Below are positions 32,464 through 40,276 of a stretch of 64,000 nt of DNA, in pieces. This DNA is from Streptomyces sp. XY006. Its GTDB lineage: Bacteria > Actinomycetota > Actinomycetes > Streptomycetales > Streptomycetaceae. Each line of letters starts with the position of its first letter. Within the stretch, counting starts at the first letter, position 1. The notes below the pieces were generated by a model. It saw only the letters and a program-made list of their open reading frames with translations. It had not been told where the DNA came from and searched no databases. The translations under genes were made by a program, and so were the position numbers. The stretch is from positions 1 to 64,000 of the forward strand of contig NZ_NOKT01000028.1 of assembly GCF_002237655.1 (NCBI RefSeq). Reading direction: 5' to 3'.

Positions 32464-33453
32464 ATGCTCATTCGCGAGTTCCTCTACGTCGATGTAGAGA
32501 AGGTTCGTTCGATTCTCGCTCAAGTGGAGGGTGGTGTTCCTGAAACTTCCAGTGCGGCGCAGAAAACAACCACGCATGGACTGCCGGAGAACCAGGAAAC
32601 TCGCAGGTATGAGTCAGCCAATGAATCAAGCACTACTAAGTCACTCGCTGATTCACTGTTTCCGAGTCTTGAGCAGTCACTACTGGCGGAGAAACTGCTA
32701 CGCGACGTAACCGACGAAGTCGCTGACCACTCATTCTGGACGTCAGGAAAGCTGCAGGCTAAATATCCGGCAGGCTCCTTGATTAAGATTACCGCACTTG
32801 GCTCTCTTTTCGATGCCCGCTATGTGGCCGCCTCATTCGCTGGCCTAGCGGCGGCAGTTACAGGATTTCAGGAGATCAACGGTTCCTACCCTGAACCGGC
32901 CGCACTTCCCCCTGCCGTTCGCAAAAGACTGAATCGCGCCGCAGGGAACAAGAAAAACAATCATCCCGCGATCCCGGAATTGGAAGATCGAATCCCAGAT
33001 TTCACTTTCGCCGACTCGGTTGATTTGAGCGGAGAAAACTTGCGTGCAATGCTACGCATCGCGCGAGGGCTATTTACCCCCGGACTGCATCTCAACCTGT
33101 TTCCTGCGCATGATCGTGATTACTCTGTGAGTGTCCGACTTAACGAGGGACGCCAGCACCTTGACGATGACCCTGAAATTCTTTTCGCCAGGTACGGAAC
33201 GGGTGAACAGGTGTGGACTTTGGTGGGCAGCGTAGGGCATCACGCTGCGCCGGCATCGAACCTGTTTGATGGCGACGGCTCATTCACGGACGATTCGGGA
33301 AAGGTCGTGCGAGGCCGCGCGGCGAAGTTCATCAATGAGTTTCTCGGCTTCATGGGTGCCTCTGGATTTTCCGACCTGCCGCAATACCCGGGATTTTCAG
33401 TGGTACCCATTGCCGTGTACCGCCCTATCCACGTCGGTGATGATTCTGAGTAG
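32464..33453 (+). CDS. DUF6414-like protein, AT-richer AICE cargo
   Basis: This 329-aa protein starts MLIREFLYVDVEKVRSILAQ, matching the N-terminal signature I associate with DUF6414. No catalytic motif was recognised. A hydrophobic Ala-rich stretch (YVAASFAGLAAAVTG) may be buried rather than membrane-spanning. ATG 32464 was chosen over ATG 32434 because GAGGGGAG lies 5 nt upstream. Base composition is markedly AT-richer than the rest of the window and codon use is relaxed, suggesting separate acquisition. The nuclease fusion gene follows with at most an 18-bp gap, so they are probably one functional pair. Confidence 0.7.
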   Translation: MLIREFLYVDVEKVRSILAQVEGGVPETSSAAQKTTTHGLPENQETRRYESANESSTTKSLADSLFPSLEQSLLAEKLLRDVTDEVADHSFWTSGKLQAKYPAGSLIKITALGSLFDARYVAASFAGLAAAVTGFQEINGSYPEPAALPPAVRKRLNRAAGNKKNNHPAIPELEDRIPDFTFADSVDLSGENLRAMLRIARGLFTPGLHLNLFPAHDRDYSVSVRLNEGRQHLDDDPEILFARYGTGEQVWTLVGSVGHHAAPASNLFDGDGSFTDDSGKVVRGRAAKFINEFLGFMGASGFSDLPQYPGFSVVPIAVYRPIHVGDDSE

Positions 33454-33470
33454 TGCGAGGTCCTGATCTT

Positions 33471-34760
33471 ATGCGTGATCACTTCAATGAGTACTACACG
33501 CCAGATGACGAGGAGTATCGGAAGTTCCTCACAGAAGGGACTATCGTTCTAGACACGAACGTCCTTCTTGCTCCATACAAGCTGGACGCTGACACACGAA
33601 GACAGGTATTCTCGGTTCTGGAGTCTGTGCAGGGAAGGCTCTGGGTCCCTTATCAAGCAGGCTGGGAGTTTTTCGAGAACCGCCCAGGAGTCATCGCAGG
33701 CGAAGACAAGATCTATCAGGAGCTAGAAAAACCAATCAAGGACGCTAAAGCTAAGCTGGAGTCACATTTCTCAACACTGCGAGCACATCCTGTGGTTACA
33801 CCGGAGGAGCAAACCGCAGTGATGCGGCATGTTGAGGATGCCCTTGCCATCGTTCATCGCCTCAGCGGGGGTCGCGACGGGAAACTAGAAGACGCCCTAC
33901 GGGCGGATGCGGTGCTGGAGCAGTGGCAAAGACTCCTGGCGGGGCGACTAGGCGATCCCCCCTCGCATGAGACACTCTCCGCACGTATTGAACTGGCAAA
34001 GGACAGGTACGCTAAGAAGACTCCGCCCGGCTACCTGGATGCAGAAAAGGAAATCAATACGTACGGAGATGCGCTGCTATGGCTCGACGTACTGGATAAA
34101 GTAGAAAAAAGCCCTGGCCACTTCTTGCTAATCACGAACGACACGAAAGAGGACTGGTACAGGCGTCAGAGCGGTCGAACGATCGGACCCCGCGTCGAGC
34201 TTGTTCGTGAAGTCGCATCAGTTGGCGGTAATTACTATCAACAAAAGCTTGATGCGTTCCTCAAGCGAGCTGCGCGCGTGGTCGATAAAAATGTCTCGGA
34301 CAAGTCTTTGGAGGCAATTTCGCGAACTTCCGAGAAGGAACTTCAGTCCCATCTCATGGGGCGTATCATTCATGAGGTTCGCAATATTTCTCCAGAAGCA
34401 ACTCTCTCGCAGCCGTTTTCACTTAACGGGCCTACGGTAGATATCATCGTGAGCACGCGGCAGGGTAGCATTGGGATCGAAGTAAAGAATTACGCTGGCA
34501 AGCTTACCGCCCGCGACATCAAATACTTGGAAGATGTTCTTGCCACACAGGCGATGGACGGCTTCATACTCGTCTCGACGAGCGAAATTTCGCCGGTAGC
34601 CATCAAGGGCCTCAAAGAGGCTGCAAATAGAAGAGGTGTCGCATTCACTGCTGCGACTATCAACGACTTTGACTCTATCGACACATTCAGTCATGCATTC
34701 CTCGCGACTTTGGATCGCCTCGACAGTCATGACTCCTTCAATAAGAAATTCCGCTTCTAG
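33471..34760 (+). CDS. PIN-domain and PD-(D/E)XK nuclease fusion protein
   Basis: This 429-aa protein has an N-terminal PIN-like domain of the PIN_8/DUF4935 type: acidic residues Asp28 in VLDTNVLL, Glu66 in AGWEFFENR, then YGDALLWLD and the C-terminal TNDTKEDWY strand. The last ~120 residues form a restriction-endonuclease-like fold with VDIIVSTRQGSIGIEVKNY, the D...ExK core of Mrr-type nucleases. PIN domains usually cut RNA and Mrr folds cut DNA, so it may be a dual nuclease. ATG 33471 was preferred; GTG 33453, overlapping the upstream stop, is an alternative. The DNA is AT-rich relative to its host. Phage defence or element maintenance is inferred from architecture and location. Confidence 0.75.
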   Translation: MRDHFNEYYTPDDEEYRKFLTEGTIVLDTNVLLAPYKLDADTRRQVFSVLESVQGRLWVPYQAGWEFFENRPGVIAGEDKIYQELEKPIKDAKAKLESHFSTLRAHPVVTPEEQTAVMRHVEDALAIVHRLSGGRDGKLEDALRADAVLEQWQRLLAGRLGDPPSHETLSARIELAKDRYAKKTPPGYLDAEKEINTYGDALLWLDVLDKVEKSPGHFLLITNDTKEDWYRRQSGRTIGPRVELVREVASVGGNYYQQKLDAFLKRAARVVDKNVSDKSLEAISRTSEKELQSHLMGRIIHEVRNISPEATLSQPFSLNGPTVDIIVSTRQGSIGIEVKNYAGKLTARDIKYLEDVLATQAMDGFILVSTSEISPVAIKGLKEAANRRGVAFTAATINDFDSIDTFSHAFLATLDRLDSHDSFNKKFRF

Positions 34761-35277
34761 TTATTGTTGTACGCTCGTCCTTGAGGTGACCCTTCAGGAT
34801 GCAATTATCCGTGTCGCTGTGTAATGTCCGCGAATGTCATCAGCCTGGTCCCATTGCGGCCTGAGTGGGTGAAACGTTGAGCGTTTGAAATCCGTGGGGG
34901 GCCGTTTCGGACACTCCGGTCCACATACTCTCTCAGTAAGAGGACGATCGTCGATGGGCAGCGAATGAAAATGTACCGGTCGGCAAATCTCGTAATGCTG
35001 GGCCGACAGGTGCAAAGACCTATGGAGCTCTGTCCGGTCCCGAAGGATCTGCTGCAACTCATCGCTGAGAGCAACACCACTGCAGCCAGTCACGAACTCG
35101 GTGCACGAGGCAGGCCCCTACCTATTTTTGAACGGTCTGCCAAGCTTCATAGCCGGGCCGTCTGTGGGCCGTCGAAGGGCGGCTCAGGAAGACCAACAAC
35201 GACCACCAGCGGCCCCTCGGCAGAGAGCCAGCGCTGCACTGGCGCCGCTCACCCTAGGTCGCTCCCGCACCCCGCCA
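34761..35277. other. Right end of the AICE, no recognisable gene
   Basis: These 517 bp hold no gene I can support. Frames at 34794-35093 (minus) and from 34965 (plus) are open but unlike any family I recognise, and could be decayed insertion-sequence or cargo remnants. The 20-bp arm repeat lies at 35155-35174. Composition rises back to high GC towards attR. Confidence 0.5.
35155..35174. repeat. Right copy of the 20-bp candidate integrase arm site
   Basis: Identical to 19672-19691. It ends 103 bp before the attR core and is in direct orientation with its partner, so in circular DNA the two copies would flank attP at 103 and 88 bp. Confidence 0.7.
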
Positions 35278-35364
35278 CTTCCTGCGCAACAAGCGGCAGG
35301 AGTGGGAGGAGTACCGCTCGGAGGTCACAGCGTTCGAGCTGCGGAAGAACCTTCCGGCGCTGTA
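35278..35364 (+). pseudogene. attR: displaced native 3' end of glnA2
   Basis: This is the second copy of the 87-bp att repeat. In frame it encodes the last 28 GlnA2 residues plus TAG (ending RKNLPAL) but has no start, so it is a remnant. The hairpin 26 bp downstream would be the original glnA2 terminator. Of the two copies, this one is inferred to be chromosomal because int abuts the other. Confidence 0.93.
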
Positions 35365-35390
35365 GCGCGCGCGACCGTGGTGTGAGGGAG

Positions 35391-35413
35391 GCCGGCGGCT
35401 GGGAGCCGTCGGC
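35391..35413 (+). terminator. Probable native glnA2 terminator, now separated from the gene
   Basis: GCCGGCGGCT (35391-35400) pairs with 35404-35413 with one G-T wobble around GGG, 26 bp after the displaced glnA2 stop. It lies just before the stop of the converging VOC gene and may end both. Confidence 0.65.
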
Positions 35414-35419
35414 CTTGCT

Positions 35420-36046
35420 TCACAGGGTTGCCGTCTGTGTCACCGGTTCCCACGCGAAGCCGTCCGGGTCCGTGAACGCGCCGGTGTCGCCGTTGATGAC
35501 GAGGCGGTGGGAGCCCGTGCCGTCGGGGGAGACGCCGGCGACCTTCGCCAGGCCGCCGCGCTTGTACAGCGACAGCTTCACCGGGCCCGGCCCGGTCTCG
35601 AACTCGACGTACTTGCCGCCGAAGCTCTTCGCCACGGCCAGGCCGTGCTCGACGTAGAACCGCTTGCCGGCCTTCACGTCCTCGACGCCCAGCAGCAGCA
35701 CGATCTCGTCGAACTCCCGCGCGGCCGGGCCGGTGTCCTTCTTCGACGACGAGGCGAGCTGCCAGATCGTGCCGTCCGGGGCCTGCACCACGCCGCCGTA
35801 GCCCCACAGGGACTTCGCGGCGGGCTTCAGCACGGTCGCACCGGCCGCCACGGCCGCGTCGAAGAGCGCGTCGACGTTGCCCGGCTGGGAGGTCACCAGG
35901 GACAGCGTGAAGCCGCGGAAGCCGGTCGAGGGCGCCTGCGAGGCCCGCAGACGCACCTGGCCGGCCAGGCCGAAGGCGGCGGTGTGGAAGCGTTCGGCGG
36001 CGGCGGGGTCGCTCACCTCGAGGGTGACGCATGCGATGGAGGTCAT
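35420..36046 (-). CDS. VOC (glyoxalase-like) family protein
   Basis: This 208-aa protein has two VOC modules: IACVTLEVSDPAAAERFHTAAFGL then GTIWQLASSS, and EIVLLLGVEDVKAGKRFYVEHGL then DPDGFAWEP. This tandem layout is common in actinomycete VOC proteins of unknown substrate. ATG 36046 starts the first strand; the longer frame to 36247 runs through the neighbour's DNA. It was the chromosomal neighbour of glnA2 before the element inserted. No metal-ligand set can be assigned safely. Confidence 0.85.
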   Translation of the reverse strand: MTSIACVTLEVSDPAAAERFHTAAFGLAGQVRLRASQAPSTGFRGFTLSLVTSQPGNVDALFDAAVAAGATVLKPAAKSLWGYGGVVQAPDGTIWQLASSSKKDTGPAAREFDEIVLLLGVEDVKAGKRFYVEHGLAVAKSFGGKYVEFETGPGPVKLSLYKRGGLAKVAGVSPDGTGSHRLVINGDTGAFTDPDGFAWEPVTQTATL

Positions 36047-36122
36047 GTCTTCGACGCTAGTCGCGCCCCGGCCTTCCGGCTTCTCGATTCCTGACCGGTC
36101 CGATCGGCCCCCGCCGCGACGG

Positions 36123-36572
36123 TCAGGACTCCCGCTGCCGCTTCTGGTTCGCCAGCAGCTCGTGCAGCGGTTCCGTCGCCCGCCGCCGGTACTCCTGCAC
36201 GGCCCAGCCGTTGCCGTCCGGGTCCTGGAAGTGCATGAACGTGGCACCGTCGTCCGGGGCGTACTGGACCGGCTCCGAGATGTCCAGGCCGCGGGCCACG
36301 AACTCGGCGTGCGCCGCCTTGATGTCGGCCACGCACAGCTGCAGCCCCTGGTAGGAGCCGGGGGCCGGGGTGGGGCCCGGGGTCATCTCCCAGAGTGAGT
36401 CGCCGAGGGCGATCGAACAGCCGGAACCCGGAGGCGTCAGCTGGACGATCCGCATCCCGGGCATGACCTCCTGGTCGATGTCCACGTGGAAGCCGACCTT
36501 GTCCCGGTAGAAGTCCCGGGCCCGGTCGATGTCGGTCACGGGCAGCGGGATGACTTCGAGGGTGATGTCCAC
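36123..36572 (-). CDS. VOC (glyoxalase-like) family protein
   Basis: This 149-aa protein starts with the VOC strand DITLEVIPLPVTDIDRARDFYRDKVGF and ends with the paired strand FMHFQDPDGNGWAVQEY, whose Glu is a usual metal ligand. The middle has GCSIALGDSLW. GTG 36572 was chosen because AAGGAG lies 7 nt upstream. It is a single gene upstream of, and on the same strand as, the larger VOC gene. The reaction is not identifiable. Confidence 0.88.
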   Translation of the reverse strand: MDITLEVIPLPVTDIDRARDFYRDKVGFHVDIDQEVMPGMRIVQLTPPGSGCSIALGDSLWEMTPGPTPAPGSYQGLQLCVADIKAAHAEFVARGLDISEPVQYAPDDGATFMHFQDPDGNGWAVQEYRRRATEPLHELLANQKRQRES

Positions 36573-36784
36573 GGCGTGACTCCTTCGTCGGGCGGCATCG
36601 GCGCCGCACACCGGACGTCGGGCGCACCGCCCTCGCGCCACCGCGTCCGGCTGAACGGCTCCCCCTTACCGAAGCCGAAAACGGTCCGCCGCGCCACCGA
36701 GTAGACGGCCGCGCGCCCCGCGCCGTGGTGGAAATGGCCCTCCCGTACCTCGACGTGCCGGAGGTTGCCGTACGTCTCCTCCAC
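36536..36784 (-). CDS. Possible small protein overlapping the VOC gene start
   Basis: A frame from GTG 36784 encodes about 82 residues with typical Streptomyces codon bias over its first 55 codons (EETYGNLRHVEVREGHFHHG, then VYSVARRTVFGFGKGEPFSR). It overlaps the start of the VOC gene by 37 bp in another frame. No family is recognised and no good ribosome-binding site is visible, so it is a weak candidate. Confidence 0.3.
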   Translation of the reverse strand: MEETYGNLRHVEVREGHFHHGAGRAAVYSVARRTVFGFGKGEPFSRTRWREGGAPDVRCAAPMPPDEGVTPWTSPSKSSRCP

Positions 36785-36913
36785 CCCGCGGCCAGCCGGC
36801 GTAGCCGGGCGCCGCCGCTGACACGCCTCCCCCCGCCTGGTGCCCCCTCCAGCTTGGTGGCCCCCCAGCCTGACAGCCGCCACACACCTCGTGGCCCCCG
36901 CCCGCCCGCCCGT

Positions 36914-37020
36914 CCGGCCGTACGGCCCCGATCCGGAACAGCTCCGCCGTCCCGGCCGTACAGCCCCGATGCGGAACAGCTCCGCCCTCCCGGCCGCACA
37001 GCCCCGATCCGGAACAGCCC
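36914..37020. repeat. 38-bp tandem repeat upstream of glnE
   Basis: About 2.8 units of 38 bp start at 36914, 36952 and 36990, each containing CCGGAACAGC or CGGAACAGC. They lie in the long non-coding region before glnE. The rest of 36785-37149 is GC-rich, repetitive and without a recognisable gene; the glnE promoter is expected between 37040 and 37140. Confidence 0.85.
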
Positions 37021-37149
37021 TGCCGCCCCCATCCGGACCCCGTCCGCCTGCCGAACTCGCCGGCGCCCGTCCCCGGCCCTGCGGTTAGGCTCGAAGCCGT
37101 AGGACCTTGATCCGATGCAGGCCCGAGAATGAGTGCGAGGGAGGCCCGG

Positions 37150-40100
37150 ATGACGGCGGCCCCGGGGCGCAGGAGCAGTACCTTCACACGGCTGCTGCGG
37201 CACGGCTTCACCGACGCCTCCGCCGCCGAGCGGCTCCTGGACAGCGTCGAGCTCGCGCCCCTGCGCGACGACCCGGTGCTGCTGGACGCCCTGGGTGCGA
37301 CCGCCGACCCCGATCTCGCGCTGCTCGGCCTCGTCCGGCTGCTGGAGGCCCAGCCGCACCCGGGCGCCCGCCGGGAACTGCTCGACACGCTCATCTCGGC
37401 CAAGCCGCTGCGCGACCGGCTCCTCGGCGTGCTCGGCGCCTCCACCGCCCTCGCCGACCACCTCACCCGGCACCCGGACGACTGGCAGGCCCTGGTGACC
37501 TACGAGGCGCGGGACCTGCACCCCGGGGTGGCGGAGTTCGAGGCCGGTCTCGCCGAGGCCACCGACCCGGTCTCGCTGCGCGTCGCCTACCGGCGCTGTC
37601 TGCTGTCCATCGCCGCCCGCGACGTGTGCGGCACGACCGGTGTCGCCGAATCCGCCGCCGAACTGGCCGACCTCGCCACCGCCACCCTGCGCGCCGCCCT
37701 CGGCCTGGCCCGGGCCGCCGCGCCCGAGGACGACGCCCTGTGCCGGCTCGCCGTCATCGCGATGGGCAAGTGCGGCGGCCACGAGCTCAACTACGTCTCG
37801 GACGTCGACGTCATCTTCGTCGGCGAGGCCGCCGACGGCGCCGACGAGACCAAGGCGATCCGCGCCGCGACCCGGCTCGCCTCGCACATGATGCGGATCT
37901 GCTCGGAGACCACGGTCGAGGGCTCCATCTGGCCCGTCGACGCCAACCTCCGCCCCGAGGGCAGGAACGGCCCCCTGGTGCGGACCCTGGCCAGCCACCT
38001 GGCCTACTACCAGCGCTGGGCCAAGACCTGGGAGTTCCAGGCGCTGCTCAAGGCCCGGCCGGTGGCCGGCGACCTCGACCTGGGCGCGGAGTACGTCGAC
38101 GCCGTCCAGCCCCTGGTGTGGAAGGCCGCCGAACGCGAGAACTTCGTCCCGGACGTGCAGAAGATGCGCCGCCGGGTCGTGGAGAACATCCCCGCCGCCG
38201 AGATCGATCGCCAGCTGAAGCTGGGCCCGGGCGGCCTCAGGGACGTCGAGTTCGCCGTGCAGCTGCTCCAGCTGGTGCACGGCCGCACCGACCCCTCCCT
38301 GCGCAGCGGCACGACCCTCGACGCGCTCAAGGCCCTCGCCGCCGGCGGCTACGTCGGCCGGGCCGACGCCGCGCAGCTCGACGAGGCCTACCGCTTCCTG
38401 CGCTCGCTGGAGCACCGCATCCAGCTGTTCCGGCTGCGGCGCACCCACCTCGTGCCGGAGGACGAGGCCGAGCTGCGCCGCATCGGCCGCTCCCTGGGGC
38501 TGCGCACCGACCCGGTCGCCGAGCTGCACCGCGAGTGGCGGCGGCACGCCACCGTCGTGCGCCGGCTGCACGAGAAGCTGTTCTACCGGCCGCTGCTCGA
38601 CGCGGTCGCCCAGCTCGCCACCGGGGAGGCCCGGCTGAGCGCCGAGGCGGCCCGGGAACGCATGGTCGCCCTCGGGTACGCCGACCCGGCCTCCGCCCTG
38701 CGCCACCTGGAGGCGCTGGCCTCCGGCGTCACCCGCAAGGCCGCCATCCAGCGCACGCTGCTGCCGGTGCTGCTCGGCTGGTTCGCCGACTCGGCCGACC
38801 CGGACGCGGGCCTGCTCAACTTCCGCAAGGTGTCCGACGCGCTCGGCAAGACGCCCTGGTACCTGCGGCTGCTGCGGGACGAGGGCGCCGCCGCGCAGAA
38901 CCTCGCCCGGGTGCTGTCCGCCGGCCGTCTCGCGCCCGACCTGCTGATGCGGGCGCCCGAGGCGGTGGCGCTGCTCGGCGACGGGGACGGCGGCGGCCTG
39001 GAGCCCCGCTCCCGCGCCCATCTGGAGCAGGAGATACTCGCCGCGGTGAACCGGGCCGACGGGGCCGCCCAGGCGGTCACGGCCGCCCGAGGGGTGCGCC
39101 GCCGCGAGCTGTTCCGCACGGCCGCCGCGGACATCGTCGGCTCCTACGGCACCGAGGAGCAGCCCGCCGAGGCCGACCAGGGCGCCCTGGTCGACCTGGT
39201 CGGGGCGGCGGTGTCGGACCTGACCGCCGCGACCCTCGCCGGCACGCTGCGCGCCGTCGTCCGGGACGGCTGGGGCGACGAGCTGCCCACCCGGTTCGCG
39301 ATCATCGGCATGGGCCGGTTCGGCGGCCACGAGCTGGGCTACGGCTCCGACGCGGACGTGCTGTTCGTGCACGAGCCGCGCGACGGCGTCGACGAACGGG
39401 AGGCCTCCCAGGCGGCCAACAAGGTCGTCTCCGAGATGCGCCGCCTGCTGCAGCTCCCCAGCGCCGACCCGCCCCTGCTCATCGACGCCGACCTGCGCCC
39501 GGAGGGCAAGTCAGGGCCGCTGGTGCGGACGCTGACCTCGTACGCGGCGTACTACCGCCGCTGGTCGCTGACCTGGGAGTCGCACGCCCTGCTGCGGGCC
39601 GAGCCGGTCGCCGGGGACGAGGACCTGGGCCGCCGCTTCATCGAGCTGGTCGACCCGCTGCGCTACCCGGCCGACGGCCTCGGTGACGAGGCCGTGCGCG
39701 AGATCCGGCGGCTGAAGGCCCGGATGGAGCGGGAGCGGCTGCCGCGCGGCGCCGATCCGAAGCTGCACGCCAAGCTCGGCCCCGGCGGGCTGTCCGACGT
39801 GGAGTGGACCGTGCAGCTGCTGCAGCTGCGGCACGGCGCGCGGGAGCCCGGTCTGCGCACCACCCGCACGCGCGAGGCCCTGGCCGCCGCCCGCTCGGCC
39901 GGACTGATCACGGACGAGGACGCCGGGACGCTCGACGAGGCCTGGGTCCTCGCGACCCGGGTCCGCAACGCGGTGATGCTGGTACGCGGCCGGGCCGGCG
40001 ACACGTTCCCCTCCGACCCGCGCGAACTGGCCGCCGTCGGCCGGTACCTGGGCCACAACCCGGGCCACGTCGGCGACATGCTCGACGGCTACCGGCGCAC

Positions 40101-40158
40101 GGCCCGCCGCGCACGGGGCGTGGTGGAGGAGCTGTTCTACGGGGCGGCCGAGCGCTGA
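37150..40158 (+). CDS. glnE: Bifunctional glutamine synthetase adenylyltransferase/adenylyl-removing enzyme (GlnE)
   Basis: This 1,002-aa cytoplasmic enzyme adds AMP to, or removes it from, the control Tyr of GSI-type glutamine synthetase according to nitrogen status. Both nucleotidyltransferase motifs are present: GKCGGHELNYVSDVDVIF in the N-terminal removing domain and GRFGGHELGYGSDADVLF in the C-terminal transferase domain. Each is followed by a DLRPEG...GPLVRTL block and a GPGGL-DVE helix. ATG 37150 is preceded by GGGAGG at 5-nt spacing; ATG 37129 is possible but lacks one. The GlnA2 encoded upstream lacks the target Tyr, so the substrate must be the GlnA protein encoded elsewhere. Confidence 0.96.
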   Translation: MTAAPGRRSSTFTRLLRHGFTDASAAERLLDSVELAPLRDDPVLLDALGATADPDLALLGLVRLLEAQPHPGARRELLDTLISAKPLRDRLLGVLGASTALADHLTRHPDDWQALVTYEARDLHPGVAEFEAGLAEATDPVSLRVAYRRCLLSIAARDVCGTTGVAESAAELADLATATLRAALGLARAAAPEDDALCRLAVIAMGKCGGHELNYVSDVDVIFVGEAADGADETKAIRAATRLASHMMRICSETTVEGSIWPVDANLRPEGRNGPLVRTLASHLAYYQRWAKTWEFQALLKARPVAGDLDLGAEYVDAVQPLVWKAAERENFVPDVQKMRRRVVENIPAAEIDRQLKLGPGGLRDVEFAVQLLQLVHGRTDPSLRSGTTLDALKALAAGGYVGRADAAQLDEAYRFLRSLEHRIQLFRLRRTHLVPEDEAELRRIGRSLGLRTDPVAELHREWRRHATVVRRLHEKLFYRPLLDAVAQLATGEARLSAEAARERMVALGYADPASALRHLEALASGVTRKAAIQRTLLPVLLGWFADSADPDAGLLNFRKVSDALGKTPWYLRLLRDEGAAAQNLARVLSAGRLAPDLLMRAPEAVALLGDGDGGGLEPRSRAHLEQEILAAVNRADGAAQAVTAARGVRRRELFRTAAADIVGSYGTEEQPAEADQGALVDLVGAAVSDLTAATLAGTLRAVVRDGWGDELPTRFAIIGMGRFGGHELGYGSDADVLFVHEPRDGVDEREASQAANKVVSEMRRLLQLPSADPPLLIDADLRPEGKSGPLVRTLTSYAAYYRRWSLTWESHALLRAEPVAGDEDLGRRFIELVDPLRYPADGLGDEAVREIRRLKARMERERLPRGADPKLHAKLGPGGLSDVEWTVQLLQLRHGAREPGLRTTRTREALAAARSAGLITDEDAGTLDEAWVLATRVRNAVMLVRGRAGDTFPSDPRELAAVGRYLGHNPGHVGDMLDGYRRTARRARGVVEELFYGAAER

Positions 40159-40195
40159 TCAGGAGCCCAGAGCCCTCGGGCATCAGGGGCCAAAA

Positions 40196-40214
40196 GCCCC
40201 CGGGCAACGGGGGC
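40196..40214. terminator. Hairpin between convergent glnE and PAP2 genes
   Basis: GCCCCCG (40196-40202) and CGGGGGC (40208-40214) form a 7-bp stem around GGCAA, 37 bp after the glnE stop. The surrounding 118 bp contain several further short GC-rich inverted repeats, so the exact terminator is uncertain. Confidence 0.5.
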
Positions 40215-40276
40215 CCGGAGCCCGCCCCCGGGCATCACGGGCGGCCCGGAGTCCCCGGGCGTGGTGACGCTGCGCC

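Larger units (their letters stand above)
19497..35364. mobile_element. Actinomycete integrative and conjugative element (AICE) inserted in glnA2
   Basis: The element spans 15.9 kb and is bounded by an 87-bp direct repeat. It carries a tyrosine integrase next to attL, an excisionase, a helicase/primase-polymerase replication pair, a TraB/FtsK translocase with small transfer-region genes, a KorSA-like repressor and right-end cargo. This order is the pSAM2-type AICE plan, in which the element transfers as double-stranded DNA through a hexameric TraB pore. No tRNA is present at either end; the attachment site is the 3' end of a protein gene. All essential modules appear intact, so the element may be active. 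Confidence 0.93.

Noticed and set aside
34794..35093. 99-aa minus-strand frame at the AICE right end
   Set aside because: There is no recognised family, no clear ribosome-binding site and poor codon bias; left as a possible remnant.
36043..39372. 1,109-aa minus-strand frame opposite glnE
   Set aside because: It is antisense to glnE and made of Gly/Gln/Val/His low-complexity sequence, typical of the complementary strand of a high-GC gene.
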